From: Motiliproteus coralliicola
Lineage (GTDB): Bacteria > Pseudomonadota > Gammaproteobacteria > Pseudomonadales > Balneatricaceae
DNA: 64,000 nucleotides
Direction: 5' to 3'
Assembly: GCF_003345655.1 (NCBI RefSeq)
Contig: NZ_QQOH01000006.1
Location: 1 to 64,000, forward strand
This document shows positions 29,021 through 38,236 of the stretch, one piece after another. Positions within the stretch are counted from its first letter, which is position 1. Each line of letters opens with the position of its first letter. The notes under the pieces were generated by a model, which had not been told where the DNA came from, searched no databases, and was given only the letters and a program-made list of their open reading frames with translations. Position numbers and translations under genes: made by a program.

Positions 29021-30976
29021 TCAGCTGGACGCTTTAGCAGCGCCCATCCGTTTACGACTGTAACGTTTGTCCATCGCTGCCAGCAGGCCACCGATCGACA
29101 TAAAGATGGCGCCTAGCCAGATCCAGCGCACAAACGGCTTGAACTGGAACCGAACCGCCCAGGCACCGTCCTCCAACTCTTCACCCAGCGCCACATAGAG
29201 ATCACGAAACAGGCCCGGATCGATCGCCGCTTCGGTCATGATTTGACGGGTGGTGGTGTAGAAGCGCTTCTCCGGGGCCAGTGTCGTGTAGGGCCGGCCG
29301 TCTAGAGTGACTTCGAACACCCCTTGATCACTGATGAAGTTCGGACCTTCGATTTTACGCACATCGGTAAAGGTCAGGCTGTAATCGCCCAACGTCATGG
29401 TATCGCCGATCGCCATCCGCAGATCACGTTCGTCGTTGTAGATCGTCACCATGGTGATACCGACGATGGTGATACCGACGCCGATGTGGGCCAGCACCAT
29501 GCCCCAGAACGCCCGCGACAGTTTGAATACCGCCGCCAGCTTGTCGGTCTTGTTGGCGACCTTGTTCATCACATCGCGGAACGAGATGAACAACACCCAG
29601 GCCATCAGGCCACCGCCCAGCGCGCCCCACCAGTCCATCGCACCGGCGTAGACAAACGGGGTGGCAATACCGGCCAGCACACAGAGCAGCGCGATAACAC
29701 CGAGGGTGCGCCACATCTGGCCACCGTTACGCTTCCAGCGCGACAGGGTACCGACACCGATAAACAGCGTCAGCAGACTCATGAACGGAACGAAGAAAGC
29801 GTTGAAGTAGGGAGGCCCCACCGACAGTTTACCCATTCCCAGTGCGTCAACGATCAGCGGGTACAGGGTACCCAGCAGCACGGTGATACAGACCACGGTC
29901 AGGATAATGTTGTTGACCAGCAGGAAGCTTTCACGCGACACCAGGGTAAAGTTGGAGTCGCTTTTCACGCTCGGAGCCTTGAGGGCATAAAGCAACAGCG
30001 AACCGCCAACGGTGATTGCCAGCAGCACCAGCACAAACATACCACGGGTCGGATCGGTGGCAAAGGCGTGTACCGAGGTCAGTACCCCGGAACGCACCAG
30101 GAAGGTACCCAGCAGGCTCAGCGAGAAGGCGAAGATCGCCAGCAGCAGGGTCCAGTTCTTGAACACGCCGCGCTTCTCGGTCACCGCCAGCGAGTGCACC
30201 AGCGCGGTACCGATCAGCCAGGGCATAAAGGAGGCGTTTTCGACCGGATCCCAGAACCACCAGCCGCCCCAGCCCAGCTCGTAGTAAGCCCACCAGCTGC
30301 CCAGTGCGATACCCAGAGTCAGGAATACCCAGGCCACGTTGGTCCAGGGCCGCGACCAGCGTGCCCAGGCCGCATCCAACTTACCGCTCAACAGCGCCGC
30401 GATAGCAAAGGCGAACGCCACCGAGAAGCCCACATAGCCCATATAGAGCATCGGCGGATGGAAGATCAGTCCCGGATCCTGCAACAGCGGGTTCAGGTCG
30501 GCGCCGTCGGCCGGAAAATTAGGCAGGTAACGGGTAAACGGACTGGAAGTCAGCAGTACAAACAGGCCGAAACCGATGATGATGATCCCCATCACCGCCA
30601 GCACTCGCGCCAGGATCTCCTGTGGCATCTCTTTACTGAAGATGCTGACCGCGAAGGTCCAACAGGCCAGGATCCACAGCCACAGCAGCAGCGAGCCCTC
30701 GTGGCCGCCCCAGACCGCACTGAGTTTGAACTCCAGCGGCAGGGCCGTATTGGAGTGATTGGCGACATACTGAACCGAGAAATCATCGGTCCAAAAGGCG
30801 TAAAACAGACAGCCAAAGCTGAAGGTCAGCAGCGCAAACACGCCGGCAGTCAACGGACGGGCATAACCCATCAGCTGGGCGTTTCCGCTGCTGGCGCCCA
30901 CCAGCGGCACGACCGCCAGGGCAATACTCAGGCACAGCGCTAGAATCAGCGAGAAGGTACCAAACTCGGGGATCAT
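29021..30976 (-). CDS. ccmF: Cytochrome c heme lyase subunit CcmF
   Basis: A 651-residue polytopic membrane protein with about 15 hydrophobic helices. It carries the tryptophan-rich WWD heme-handling domain (GWGGWWFWDPVENASFMPWL) and conserved periplasmic histidines. It receives heme from CcmE and attaches it to apocytochrome c. A GGAGG site inside the end of ccmE serves its ATG, and the two genes are 6 bases apart, so they are translationally linked. Confidence 0.96.
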   Translation of the reverse strand: MIPEFGTFSLILALCLSIALAVVPLVGASSGNAQLMGYARPLTAGVFALLTFSFGCLFYAFWTDDFSVQYVANHSNTALPLEFKLSAVWGGHEGSLLLWLWILACWTFAVSIFSKEMPQEILARVLAVMGIIIIGFGLFVLLTSSPFTRYLPNFPADGADLNPLLQDPGLIFHPPMLYMGYVGFSVAFAFAIAALLSGKLDAAWARWSRPWTNVAWVFLTLGIALGSWWAYYELGWGGWWFWDPVENASFMPWLIGTALVHSLAVTEKRGVFKNWTLLLAIFAFSLSLLGTFLVRSGVLTSVHAFATDPTRGMFVLVLLAITVGGSLLLYALKAPSVKSDSNFTLVSRESFLLVNNIILTVVCITVLLGTLYPLIVDALGMGKLSVGPPYFNAFFVPFMSLLTLFIGVGTLSRWKRNGGQMWRTLGVIALLCVLAGIATPFVYAGAMDWWGALGGGLMAWVLFISFRDVMNKVANKTDKLAAVFKLSRAFWGMVLAHIGVGITIVGITMVTIYNDERDLRMAIGDTMTLGDYSLTFTDVRKIEGPNFISDQGVFEVTLDGRPYTTLAPEKRFYTTTRQIMTEAAIDPGLFRDLYVALGEELEDGAWAVRFQFKPFVRWIWLGAIFMSIGGLLAAMDKRYSRKRMGAAKASS

Positions 30977-30982
30977 CGGCGC

Positions 30983-31450
30983 TTAACCTCCGGCCTTAGG
31001 TGTTGCATCCTGACCGTCAGCCGTCTTACCGGCTGCGTCCAGGGCTTCCTGTACTTCGGGGGGCATGTAGTTTTCATCGTGCTTGGCCAGCACTTCAGAC
31101 GCTACAAAGATGCCCTGCTCGTTCATTTCACCCATCGCCACAATACCCTGCCCTTCGCGGAACAGGTCGGGCAGGATGCCGGTGTATTCAACGGTGATAT
31201 CGGACTCGTAATCGGTCAGACCAAAGTTAACCTTCAGGCTCTGCTGGTCACGATTAACACTGCCGTCCACCACCATGCCACCGGCACGAATCCGCTGACC
31301 GATCGGTGCTTCACCGCTGGCGATCTGAGTTGGTGAGAAGAACAGGTTGATGTTCTGATTCAGCGCATAGAGCGACAAACCGACGGCGGCACTCACACCC
31401 ACGACAATAGACAGCACTAGTGCCAGTCGTTTTTTGCGTTTGGGGGTCAT
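30983..31450 (-). CDS. ccmE: Cytochrome c maturation heme chaperone CcmE
   Basis: A 155-residue membrane-anchored periplasmic heme carrier. A basic N terminus and one TM helix (about 8-28) precede an OB-fold. The heme-binding histidine is H124 in [13 protein letters not shown], with the axial tyrosine Y128 four residues later. I place the start at 31450 (MTPKRKKR) because GAGG lies 9 bases upstream. An in-frame TTG two codons earlier is less likely. ccmA-D are not in the window. Confidence 0.95.
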   Translation of the reverse strand: MTPKRKKRLALVLSIVVGVSAAVGLSLYALNQNINLFFSPTQIASGEAPIGQRIRAGGMVVDGSVNRDQQSLKVNFGLTDYESDITVEYTGILPDLFREGQGIVAMGEMNEQGIFVASEVLAKHDENYMPPEVQEALDAAGKTADGQDATPKAGG

Positions 31451-31495
31451 CTTCAACTACCTCAAAAACTAGAATTCTTGCTCGGTCATGCAGGT

Positions 31496-32788
31496 TTACT
31501 GCACGACCTGATCGATCAATACGGTGACCGGCTGCTGATGGCCACTGACCGCCACCGGAGTCACCTGACCACGCAGGTCGCCCGGCTGCAGGTTGACATC
31601 ACCAGAGCGGCTGACACTGGCCCGCAGCTGCACCTGCTGGTGGGCAGACAGCTTGGCCATCGGCGTCATTGCCATTGAATCGTCCAAAATCAGTTCGGCG
31701 GGCAGGTCGCTCAATTTCAGGCGCGCAGCTGCCAGCGGCATCTTCGGCCCATCGACCGGTTGGGCGAACACGAACACCGTGGTGTCGGCGGCCAAACCGT
31801 TGGCCAGTTCCGGCGCCAGCTCCACCCGTACCGGGATCAGCGCCGCCATGGCAGGATCGGTTTCACTAGGTGCAGCACTCGGTGCTGCCGGAATCTTCGG
31901 TTCGTAGACCACGCCCTGCTGGGCCAGATTGGCTTTGGCCTGCTCGATCATGTCGACCACACCGTTACGGCTGGGGCTTTCCGGATCGGTCTCGATCAGC
32001 TGGGTCCAATATTCGATTGCGGCGATGAAGTCGCCCTGGGTATAGGCCGCGATGCCCTGCAGTCCGAGAGCACCCGGATCCTCCGGATTCAGCTCCAAGG
32101 CCTTATCCAGTAGTTGTTGTACCTCGTCGGTTACCCGGTGATCGTTGACGAAGTAAAGCGCCTGGGCCTGCTGGCTCAAAATTTCGGCCTGCTCACCGAT
32201 CAGATCGGTCAAGCGTCCGTAAGCCCAAGCCGCTTCCTTATAGTTCTCCAAAGTCATGTAGGTGCGGGCCAGGATAAACCAGCCTTCGGGGTTGTCCGGT
32301 GACGCCTGCATCCGCTCACGGAGCATTTCCACCTGCTCTTCCAGTGACTGCGGATCATGCCCCTGCTGCTCTTCACCTTGCTGAACCACCGGTGCCGCCG
32401 GAATCGCCAGTTTATCGCTGGCGCCCCATTTCAGGTACATCACGATCGACAGTACCGGAACCAGTACACTCAGCCCCACCGGCAGCCAGATCGGTCCGCG
32501 CGAAGCAGCAGCCGATTGCTGTTGTGCTTCGGGTTCGTCGACCTCCTGCAGCAGGTTCTGTTCCAGCTCCAGCTTCAGCTCATCGAAGGCAGTCTGATCC
32601 AGATTGCCTTGGGCCAGTTCCTTCTCCAGCTCAGTCAGTCGCTGCTTGAAAATTTCGATATTGAGCTGATTACGATCGACCGCGGAGAGTTGCTGCTGAG
32701 GATCTGCTTTGCGCAGCCAGGGCCACCAAATGAACACCAGCGTCAGCACGATCAATACGGCCATCATCGACCAAAAAAGCGTCATCAT
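31496..32788 (-). CDS. ccmI: Cytochrome c maturation protein CcmI (TPR apocytochrome chaperone)
   Basis: A 430-residue protein with two N-terminal TM helices (about 4-24 and 100-118) bracketing a short cytoplasmic helical loop, then a periplasmic TPR domain (about 150-300) and a beta-rich C-terminal domain. This is the full CcmI layout, the chaperone that presents apocytochrome c to the heme lyase. It lacks an LRCxxC motif, so no CcmH part is fused. It is the first gene of this ccm run, whereas in most gammaproteobacteria ccmI comes last. Confidence 0.88.
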   Translation of the reverse strand: MMTLFWSMMAVLIVLTLVFIWWPWLRKADPQQQLSAVDRNQLNIEIFKQRLTELEKELAQGNLDQTAFDELKLELEQNLLQEVDEPEAQQQSAAASRGPIWLPVGLSVLVPVLSIVMYLKWGASDKLAIPAAPVVQQGEEQQGHDPQSLEEQVEMLRERMQASPDNPEGWFILARTYMTLENYKEAAWAYGRLTDLIGEQAEILSQQAQALYFVNDHRVTDEVQQLLDKALELNPEDPGALGLQGIAAYTQGDFIAAIEYWTQLIETDPESPSRNGVVDMIEQAKANLAQQGVVYEPKIPAAPSAAPSETDPAMAALIPVRVELAPELANGLAADTTVFVFAQPVDGPKMPLAAARLKLSDLPAELILDDSMAMTPMAKLSAHQQVQLRASVSRSGDVNLQPGDLRGQVTPVAVSGHQQPVTVLIDQVVQ

Positions 32789-33183
32789 AATCAGTAATTA
32801 CACCAAAGAGAGGGATCTCAAGTTTTCGGTTGTCACATCCGAACATATCGTTATTGCCGGTCAAGCGGCCCTCTGCGGGCACTTCACTGCTCCGGCGTCA
32901 TCGTAGACAGCGAAGCGGGGCAAAAGTTTGACCGATTTTACGCCAGCGCAGCATTATACTGCTTTGGCCCCCTATCGACAGTGCACAACGGCCACCATCA
33001 ACAGATTTTGATCAAGCCTAAAGCGATGACATATATCCCCGCATTGATCTAATGCAATTTCGGCCAAAGATAATGTTGCAGCCAAAGCACCTTAATGCAG
33101 ACGAGAAATAAACGGGCTTGTTACCGTTGGTGAGGGATTAACAGCGGGAAAATCAGGATAAAGCGAGGAGAGCAAAACAAGGG
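32789..33183 (-). other. Intergenic region upstream of ccmI
   Basis: No gene is supported in these 395 bases. A partial FNR/ANR-like site is noted separately at 33002-33015. The remainder shows no repeat or RNA structure that I can support. Confidence 0.5.
33002..33015 (-). promoter_or_regulatory. Weak FNR/ANR-like site upstream of ccmI
   Basis: The minus strand reads TTGATCAAAATCTG, matching the TTGAT-N4-ATCAA consensus at 8 of 10 positions. It lies about 215 bases ahead of ccmI. Oxygen control of cytochrome maturation would be sensible, but this match alone is weak. Confidence 0.25.
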
Positions 33184-33211
33184 AGGACGCAGCCCGTGAA
33201 GGGCTACGTCC
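33184..33211 (-). terminator. Cytochrome c5 gene terminator
   Basis: On the minus strand a GGACGTAGCCC/GGGCTGCGTCC stem with a short TTCAC loop is followed by TCCCTTGTTTTG, just after the stop codon. Confidence 0.7.
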
Positions 33212-33218
33212 AGTACTC

Positions 33219-33509
33219 TTACTTGAGCATGTATTCGATGGCGGCCTTCAGCTCGTCATCGGTACAGGTGGCGCACAGACCCATCGGAGGCATCGCACCC
33301 TTACCGGACTTAGCGATGGCCAGCAGTCCGTCGATGCCGCCAGCAGCTTCCATACGAGGAGCCCAGGCAGCCGCGTCCTTAGTCTTAGGAGCGTTAGCAA
33401 CACCAGCAGCGTGGCAAGTTACACATGCTTTGTTGTAGACAGCTTCGCCGTCAGCAAATACAGCAGTGCTCATCAGAGCAGCGGCAGCAAAAGCAATTAC
33501 TTTTTTCAT
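33219..33509 (-). CDS. Cytochrome c5-type monoheme c-type cytochrome
   Basis: A 96-residue periplasmic electron carrier. A Sec signal peptide (MKKVIAFAAAALMSTAVFA) is followed by the heme site C29-V-T-C32-H33 and a distal GAMPPMG methionine loop. The extra cysteine pair in GLCATCTDDE is characteristic of the cytochrome c5 family, where it forms a disulfide. The start at 33509 is chosen because it gives a clean signal peptide. It lies upstream of the ccm genes that would mature it, but the terminator between suggests a separate transcript. Confidence 0.92.
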   Translation of the reverse strand: MKKVIAFAAAALMSTAVFADGEAVYNKACVTCHAAGVANAPKTKDAAAWAPRMEAAGGIDGLLAIAKSGKGAMPPMGLCATCTDDELKAAIEYMLK

Positions 33510-33745
33510 AATAATCAACCTATTACCTTCTCAAAAGTGATAGCTCGTGAAGAGCAGTGGAGACTATACCAGAAGTGAGGTTTCTTGAATAACCGGGAAT
33601 TGGTCTAATTTCCCGAGATATTCGGCCTTAGAGGCCCGATCTCCCTCTCAACTTCGTTCTCCAAATCCTGAAAAATTCTGTCGATGAGCATTGTTGATCA
33701 GGCAAGCTGAATGATGCCTTAAGGAAAGCCGGGGCGAGTTTTGGC

Positions 33746-34264
33746 TCAGTCTAGAGCCAACAGATCCTGGTAGTAATCCGGGTCGTCCCACTCCCGCGGC
33801 CCAAGAATCCGCTGCTGGACCATTCCCTGGGGATCGACGATCAGGGTATAGGGATAGACATTGACTCCCAGGGTATCGCTGGCAAATGCCATCTTGGCAT
33901 CGCTAAGCTGGGGGAAACTGATCCCATGCTCGACGAGAAAGCCCTTCACCGGCTCGGCCTGCTGATCGACATTGACCCCGACGACCACAAATCGCGCCGG
34001 GTCGAGCGCCTCGCTCAAACGCTGCAACGCCGGCATCTCCTTCACGCAGGGCGCGCACCAGGTGGCCCACAGATTAACCACCAGGGTTTTACCGGCGTAT
34101 TGTTGGAAAGATTGTGGCTTGCCATCCAGATCCGGCAGTACCACGTCGGCGATCGACGGTCCGGTCTCGGTCTCCGCTTCCGAACTGCAACCGGCCAATC
34201 CGATCATCAGCAGCGAAGCCAGCAACAGCGTGGCACAGCGTTTAATCATCTCCGGTTGAATCAT
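33746..34264 (-). CDS. TlpA/ResA-like thioredoxin-family lipoprotein
   Basis: A 172-residue thioredoxin-fold protein. The lipobox is IGLAGC with C26 as the lipidated residue. The redox motif is W-C70-A-P-C73, with the family segment VVNLWATWCAPCVKEMPAL. It is probably a periplasmic, membrane-anchored disulfide reductase. The open frame runs 136 codons further upstream but would overlap the divergent ubiT gene and lose the signal. The ATG at 34264 has an AGGG site and is preferred; an ATG at 34249 is also possible. It lies near the Ccm and cytochrome genes, though no shared operon is evident. Confidence 0.85.
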   Translation of the reverse strand: MIQPEMIKRCATLLLASLLMIGLAGCSSEAETETGPSIADVVLPDLDGKPQSFQQYAGKTLVVNLWATWCAPCVKEMPALQRLSEALDPARFVVVGVNVDQQAEPVKGFLVEHGISFPQLSDAKMAFASDTLGVNVYPYTLIVDPQGMVQQRILGPREWDDPDYYQDLLALD

Positions 34265-34427
34265 GGCCAGCCCTGCAGTGATCGATGGGAACAGATGGAA
34301 ATTGAGCGGCATCAAATTATCAGAACAAAGCGGTGATACCAACTGCCGGGCGGATTTAAAACCCGCAATCACTGTGGAATAATCGATCAACTCAACTGTC
34401 AGCCATCTCAGCCTGCGATTCTGCCCT

Positions 34428-34988
34428 ATGATCAAACTGCCTACACTTCCGCTGCCGAATTTCCCCATCAGCCAGCTGCCTTTTTCCGCCCTGCCGATCT
34501 CGGCACCCAAGCCGGCACTTCCCGCCGAGCTGCTGAAGAAAGTCTCCGTTAAAGCGATGCAGCAGGCCGGTAAGATCCCTTTCCCGGTACAGCGCAAAGT
34601 GATGCTCAACCTGATGGAGCAAGCCTTCGCCGAGCCTTTAGAAGACGGCGACTTCGAATTCCTCGAAGGCAAGTGGCTGAAAGTTGAGATCAGCGACCTG
34701 CAGCTGCGTTGGTTCTTCAGCTACAGCGAAGAAGATGGATTGATCGCCAGCCCTGACGAGATCGAAGATGCCGGCATCCGCGGTAACCTGAAAGAGTTCG
34801 TACTGCTGGCGACCCGCAGCGAAGACCCCGACAGCCTGTTCTTCCAGCGCCGCCTGATGATCGAAGGCGATACCGAAGTCGGGCTGGAAGTGAAGAACCT
34901 GATGGATAGCGTCGATCAGGACAGCCTGCCGCCGATGATCAAACTGATCCTCAACAAGGGCGCGCCGCTGTTGAGCAAACTGCTGTAA
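34428..34988 (+). CDS. ubiT: Ubiquinone biosynthesis accessory factor UbiT (SCP2 domain)
   Basis: A 186-residue SCP2-type lipid-binding protein closely resembling E. coli UbiT (YhbT). The shared segments DGDFEFLEGKWLKVEISDLQ, ATRSEDPDSLFFQRRL and IEGDTEVGLEVKNLMD are strongly conserved. UbiT, with UbiU and UbiV, supports ubiquinone synthesis without oxygen. The N terminus is Pro-rich and variable. Its partners ubiV and ubiU lie about 10 kb away at 45372-47306, on the far side of the type I secretion/RTX locus. Confidence 0.9.
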   Translation: MIKLPTLPLPNFPISQLPFSALPISAPKPALPAELLKKVSVKAMQQAGKIPFPVQRKVMLNLMEQAFAEPLEDGDFEFLEGKWLKVEISDLQLRWFFSYSEEDGLIASPDEIEDAGIRGNLKEFVLLATRSEDPDSLFFQRRLMIEGDTEVGLEVKNLMDSVDQDSLPPMIKLILNKGAPLLSKLL

Positions 34989-35007
34989 TACCTAGATACT
35001 TACAAAC

Positions 35008-35044
35008 AAAAAAGCCGCCCGGATAGACTCCAGACGGCTTTTTG
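35008..35044. terminator. Bidirectional terminator between ubiT and the RTX gene
   Basis: AAAAAGCCG pairs with CGGCTTTTT, with an imperfect inner stem, and the A and T runs serve both converging genes. Confidence 0.7.
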
Positions 35045-35059
35045 TACTTGCGATTAGGC

Positions 35060-38000
35060 TTACACCAAAGGCTGCCAACTGGATGCAATCACCGGAGCAA
35101 GCTGATCCTTCGCCTCTTGAGGCACAACCGCACCATCACCCGCGGGGACATCAAACTCAGCCATGGCGTTGACCAGTTGGTCGACAAGATTGTTGGTCAG
35201 CACTGAATCCGCTGTTTCAATTCGCTCGATTTGGTAGGAGCTGCTGCTGTACCAGTTTTCGATGCGAATTTGATCGCTGTTGCCAATGGTATCGATTACC
35301 AGGTCGTTGGCGTCTCGGGTGAGCCACAACTCTTCAGAGCTTATACCTCCACCAAATTCAATAACATCCGTCGCGCTGTAACCGCCGTTATGATCATTGA
35401 TTACATCCTGACCATCACCGCGATTAAAGACGTAGGTATCCGAACTTGCATACCCTTCCAGACGGTCATTCCCTTCTCCGCCTATCCATCGAACGTGGTA
35501 ATTTCTCTTCAGAGAGGCATTGGTCCGGCTGGTTAGCAACAGATCATCCCCCGCACCACCATCCAAAATGTCATCCCCGTGGCTTACCTTCAGGTAGTCA
35601 TTACCATCACCTCCACGAAGTATGTCATCCGCAACCGTTCCGGATTGTGCTATCAGCGTATCGTCACCTGCGCCGCCATCCAGTAAGTTGCTCCCCCCTG
35701 AGGTTGTAATGCTGTCATTGCCTTCACCACCATACAGTTCGTTATTGCCAGCATTGTCAGTTAGGGTATCGTTGCCTCCTTCCCCGTAGAGCACATCACG
35801 TTGATTAGAGCCCTCCATCACGTCATCGGCATCACTTCCATGCCAGACAGAAACGATCTCCATCAGCTCAGCATTCGTCAAACTGCTGCCATCGGCAAAG
35901 TTCAACAACTCAATCTGATAAGCGCTATCTGACAACGCATTTTCAAGAGTGATCTGATCGTTCGCGATGCCATCAGGATCACTGATCTGTAGCACCAGAT
36001 GACTTCCATCCCTTACCACCGAGATATGTTCACGAGTAATACCCTCACCAAATTCAATAACATCCGTCGCGCTGTAACCGCCGTTATGATCATTGATTAC
36101 ATCCTGACCATCACCGCGATTAAAGACGTAGGTATCCGAACTTGCATACCCTTCCAGACGGTCATTCCCTTCTCCGCCTATCCATCGAACGTGGTAATTT
36201 CTCTTCAGAGAGGCATTGGTCCGGCTGGTTAGCAACAGATCATCCCCCGCACCACCATCCAAAATGTCATCCCCGTGGCTTACCTTCAGGTAGTCATTAC
36301 CATCACCTCCACGAAGTATGTCATCCGCAACCGTTCCGGATTGTGCTATCAGCGTATCGTCACCTGCGCCGCCATCCAGTAAGTTGCTCCCCCCTGAGGT
36401 TGTAATGCTGTCATTGCCTTCACCACCATACAGTTCGTTATTGCCTACGATAGCGGATATGCTGTTATCCATAGCATTACCAACAACAATTCCAGCCTGG
36501 CTTAAAGTATGATCCGTTGTATCTTCTAACAAGATTGCAATGCTATGTTCCTCTAGCAATGCTTGAACTGCCGGGGTTAATGCTGAGGCGGTGCGTAGTT
36601 GGTCGGCGAGGAAAGTATTGAGATTCCAGTTGCTCTGGTCTAACGAGTTATCCGTAACCTGATTCAGCTCCAGCAGATTGGCAACAGCATTTTCCGGGGC
36701 TCCTGAAAGCTCTGAAGAGAAAACCCCTTCCATCTCCCCAAAATCTAGTGCTAGCTCGCCATCTAACACCTGCAACCCAATCGAATCGACATAGGGTTTC
36801 AGGCGGGTTTGCATCAGCAGGGCGTCGTAGACGGATTGGCGCAGGCTTGAATAGGCTTGGTCGAGCAGGTCGTGTTGGGCGCCCGAGAGGGTGCTGGAGC
36901 CGTCGGTGGCTACGATGGTTTGGGCATTGCCGAATTCGTTATTATTGAAGACTTCCAGAACCTGCAGTTTATCCAGCATGGTCGTGGCCTGACCGGTGGC
37001 GTAGTCGCCCGTGTAGGCGCGCTGGTCACCGGGGTTGGAGGTATTCCATTCCTCAAGGCGTTCGGACAAGGTGTCGAAGTCGGCGCTGTTGGCCCATTCG
37101 ATCAGCAGGTTATCGAGCAGGGCTTCCTGCTCCGTTTTACTTCCCGCGGCCGCATATTGGCTAAGAATGGCCGCCAGCGCGGGACTGAGGGCGGCGGCCT
37201 GGCGCAGGTCGCGCACGGCGCCGGAGCCGCGCATGTCGGGTGACCCTTCCAGCTCTTCCGGGATCGCAACTGTATCGGTAAATTCACGATGGAAGAGATT
37301 GGAAGCCAGATCCAGATCAGCCATATGCCCCGTGGTGCCGTCGGTGCGGGTGAAGCTGCCCGACAGCTGTGAGGTATTGCCGTCGCCATAATTAACGTTG
37401 TTGCTGCTGGACTGAACGGAGAGACTTTGGACTCCGGCTTCAGCCAGCGTCAGTAGTTCGTCGGCCTGGCTGATACCATCGCTGTTCAAGTCACGCCAGA
37501 CTTTGAGGTCGGCAAACTGGCCGTCGGCGGCATCAACCACGCCGTCACCGTTTTGATCCAGATCCGCCAATGCGGCAAAGCCGTGCTCCGCGGTGCTACC
37601 GTCCGCCAACAGCGTACTGTCGCCGAACAGTTCGGCACCGTTATCGATGGTACCGTTGCCGTTACGATCCAACACCAGCAACCCATCATCGGAAGCGACC
37701 CAACCGGTGGCGTGCTTGATACCGTCGCCATCGTGATCAAAGAGTACGGAGCCATCGGTGGCGAGGGTTTCAATCCCGTCGCCGTCTAGGTCTAGGGTTA
37801 AGGGATCGCGACGACGGGGTGGTGGGGCGGTCCAGGATTGGGCATCGTTAAAGCCTGTACTGGTAAACTCGTGAATCCGACATGCAGTAGGTATAAATTT
37901 TCTTTCAGACCCGCGATTATAAACAGGATCAATGTTGGAAATTATATACTGATCAATTGAATCTATCCTTTCAACTGTATTCTTCAGATACCCATCCAAA

Positions 38001-38236
38001 AACTGATCAAAATATTCTTCCAAATCAATTTGATAAACATCGTCATAAGGAATCAGCTCTAGTAAAGATTCAATTACCTCTGATCGAGATCTAAAGTACA
38101 ATCTATCAACAGCCTCTTTATTTTCTGGCGTCTGGTCATTCATATAATCAGCACAAGCTTGCTCAAGAGCACCGTCAGCCTTTATTGCCTCATACAAATC
38201 CTCAATTGAGTTTGCTATAATTGACTCGTAATTCAT
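35060..38236 (-). CDS. RTX-family type I secreted protein with an FrpC-like Asp-Pro module and Ca-binding repeats
   Basis: A 1058-residue protein read in five parts. (1) A unique acidic N-terminal domain of about 130 residues, AT-rich in codon use. (2) A linker (FNDAQSWTAP) and D144-P145 opening a module of about 230 residues rich in Ca-binding loops (DPLTLDLDGDGIE, DHDGDGIK, DRNGNGTIDNG). This resembles the self-processing module of Neisseria FrpC, which cleaves at Asp-Pro and links covalently to a lysine. (3) A helical middle. (4) Two blocks of GGxGxDxLx repeats that are exact copies of each other. (5) A C-terminal region ending VIASSWQPLV, like other type I export signals of this family. 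Its start overlaps the stop of the Sel1 gene (ATGA, with GGAGG upstream). Export by the HlyB/HlyD pair is inferred. The activity of the N domain is unknown. Confidence 0.85.
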   Translation of the reverse strand: MNYESIIANSIEDLYEAIKADGALEQACADYMNDQTPENKEAVDRLYFRSRSEVIESLLELIPYDDVYQIDLEEYFDQFLDGYLKNTVERIDSIDQYIISNIDPVYNRGSERKFIPTACRIHEFTSTGFNDAQSWTAPPPRRRDPLTLDLDGDGIETLATDGSVLFDHDGDGIKHATGWVASDDGLLVLDRNGNGTIDNGAELFGDSTLLADGSTAEHGFAALADLDQNGDGVVDAADGQFADLKVWRDLNSDGISQADELLTLAEAGVQSLSVQSSSNNVNYGDGNTSQLSGSFTRTDGTTGHMADLDLASNLFHREFTDTVAIPEELEGSPDMRGSGAVRDLRQAAALSPALAAILSQYAAAGSKTEQEALLDNLLIEWANSADFDTLSERLEEWNTSNPGDQRAYTGDYATGQATTMLDKLQVLEVFNNNEFGNAQTIVATDGSSTLSGAQHDLLDQAYSSLRQSVYDALLMQTRLKPYVDSIGLQVLDGELALDFGEMEGVFSSELSGAPENAVANLLELNQVTDNSLDQSNWNLNTFLADQLRTASALTPAVQALLEEHSIAILLEDTTDHTLSQAGIVVGNAMDNSISAIVGNNELYGGEGNDSITTSGGSNLLDGGAGDDTLIAQSGTVADDILRGGDGNDYLKVSHGDDILDGGAGDDLLLTSRTNASLKRNYHVRWIGGEGNDRLEGYASSDTYVFNRGDGQDVINDHNGGYSATDVIEFGEGITREHISVVRDGSHLVLQISDPDGIANDQITLENALSDSAYQIELLNFADGSSLTNAELMEIVSVWHGSDADDVMEGSNQRDVLYGEGGNDTLTDNAGNNELYGGEGNDSITTSGGSNLLDGGAGDDTLIAQSGTVADDILRGGDGNDYLKVSHGDDILDGGAGDDLLLTSRTNASLKRNYHVRWIGGEGNDRLEGYASSDTYVFNRGDGQDVINDHNGGYSATDVIEFGGGISSEELWLTRDANDLVIDTIGNSDQIRIENWYSSSSYQIERIETADSVLTNNLVDQLVNAMAEFDVPAGDGAVVPQEAKDQLAPVIASSWQPLV
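35350..35749 (-). repeat. 400-bp direct repeat, copy nearer the 3' end of the RTX gene
   Basis: It appears identical to 36046-36445 throughout, at an offset of 696 bp (232 codons, in frame). It encodes about 133 residues of RTX repeats starting at the NNELYGGEGNDS segment. Confidence 0.9.
36046..36445 (-). repeat. 400-bp direct repeat, copy nearer the 5' end of the RTX gene
   Basis: Partner of 35350-35749. Sequence similarity ends abruptly at both edges. The lack of silent differences suggests a recent duplication or ongoing gene conversion. Confidence 0.9.
37118..37857 (-). repeat. Shared Asp-Pro module segment, copy in the full-length RTX gene
   Basis: About 740 bp that match 39203-39939 at roughly nine bases in ten by eye. 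The match starts in the linker before the Asp-Pro bond and ends at the codons for SKxEQEAL. The two genes are unrelated upstream of this segment. Confidence 0.85.

Noticed and set aside
29324-30943. 539-codon open frame on the plus strand
   Set aside because: It is antisense to ccmF. Its composition is the His/Gln/Arg-rich pattern produced by reading membrane-protein codons backwards, and no family is recognisable.
33045-33059. TTGATCTAATGCAAT as an FNR/ANR site
   Set aside because: The second half site misses two of five positions, and the better candidate at 33002-33015 is already weak.
34265-34672. N-terminal extension of the thioredoxin lipoprotein (136 extra codons)
   Set aside because: It overlaps the start of the divergent ubiT gene and would bury the lipoprotein signal inside the protein. 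The ATG at 34264 gives a proper lipobox.
35350-36445. Repeated units resembling a CRISPR or other non-coding array
   Set aside because: The repeats are in-frame codons for GGxGxDxLx calcium-binding turns within one long reading frame. There are no short uniform repeats with unique spacers.
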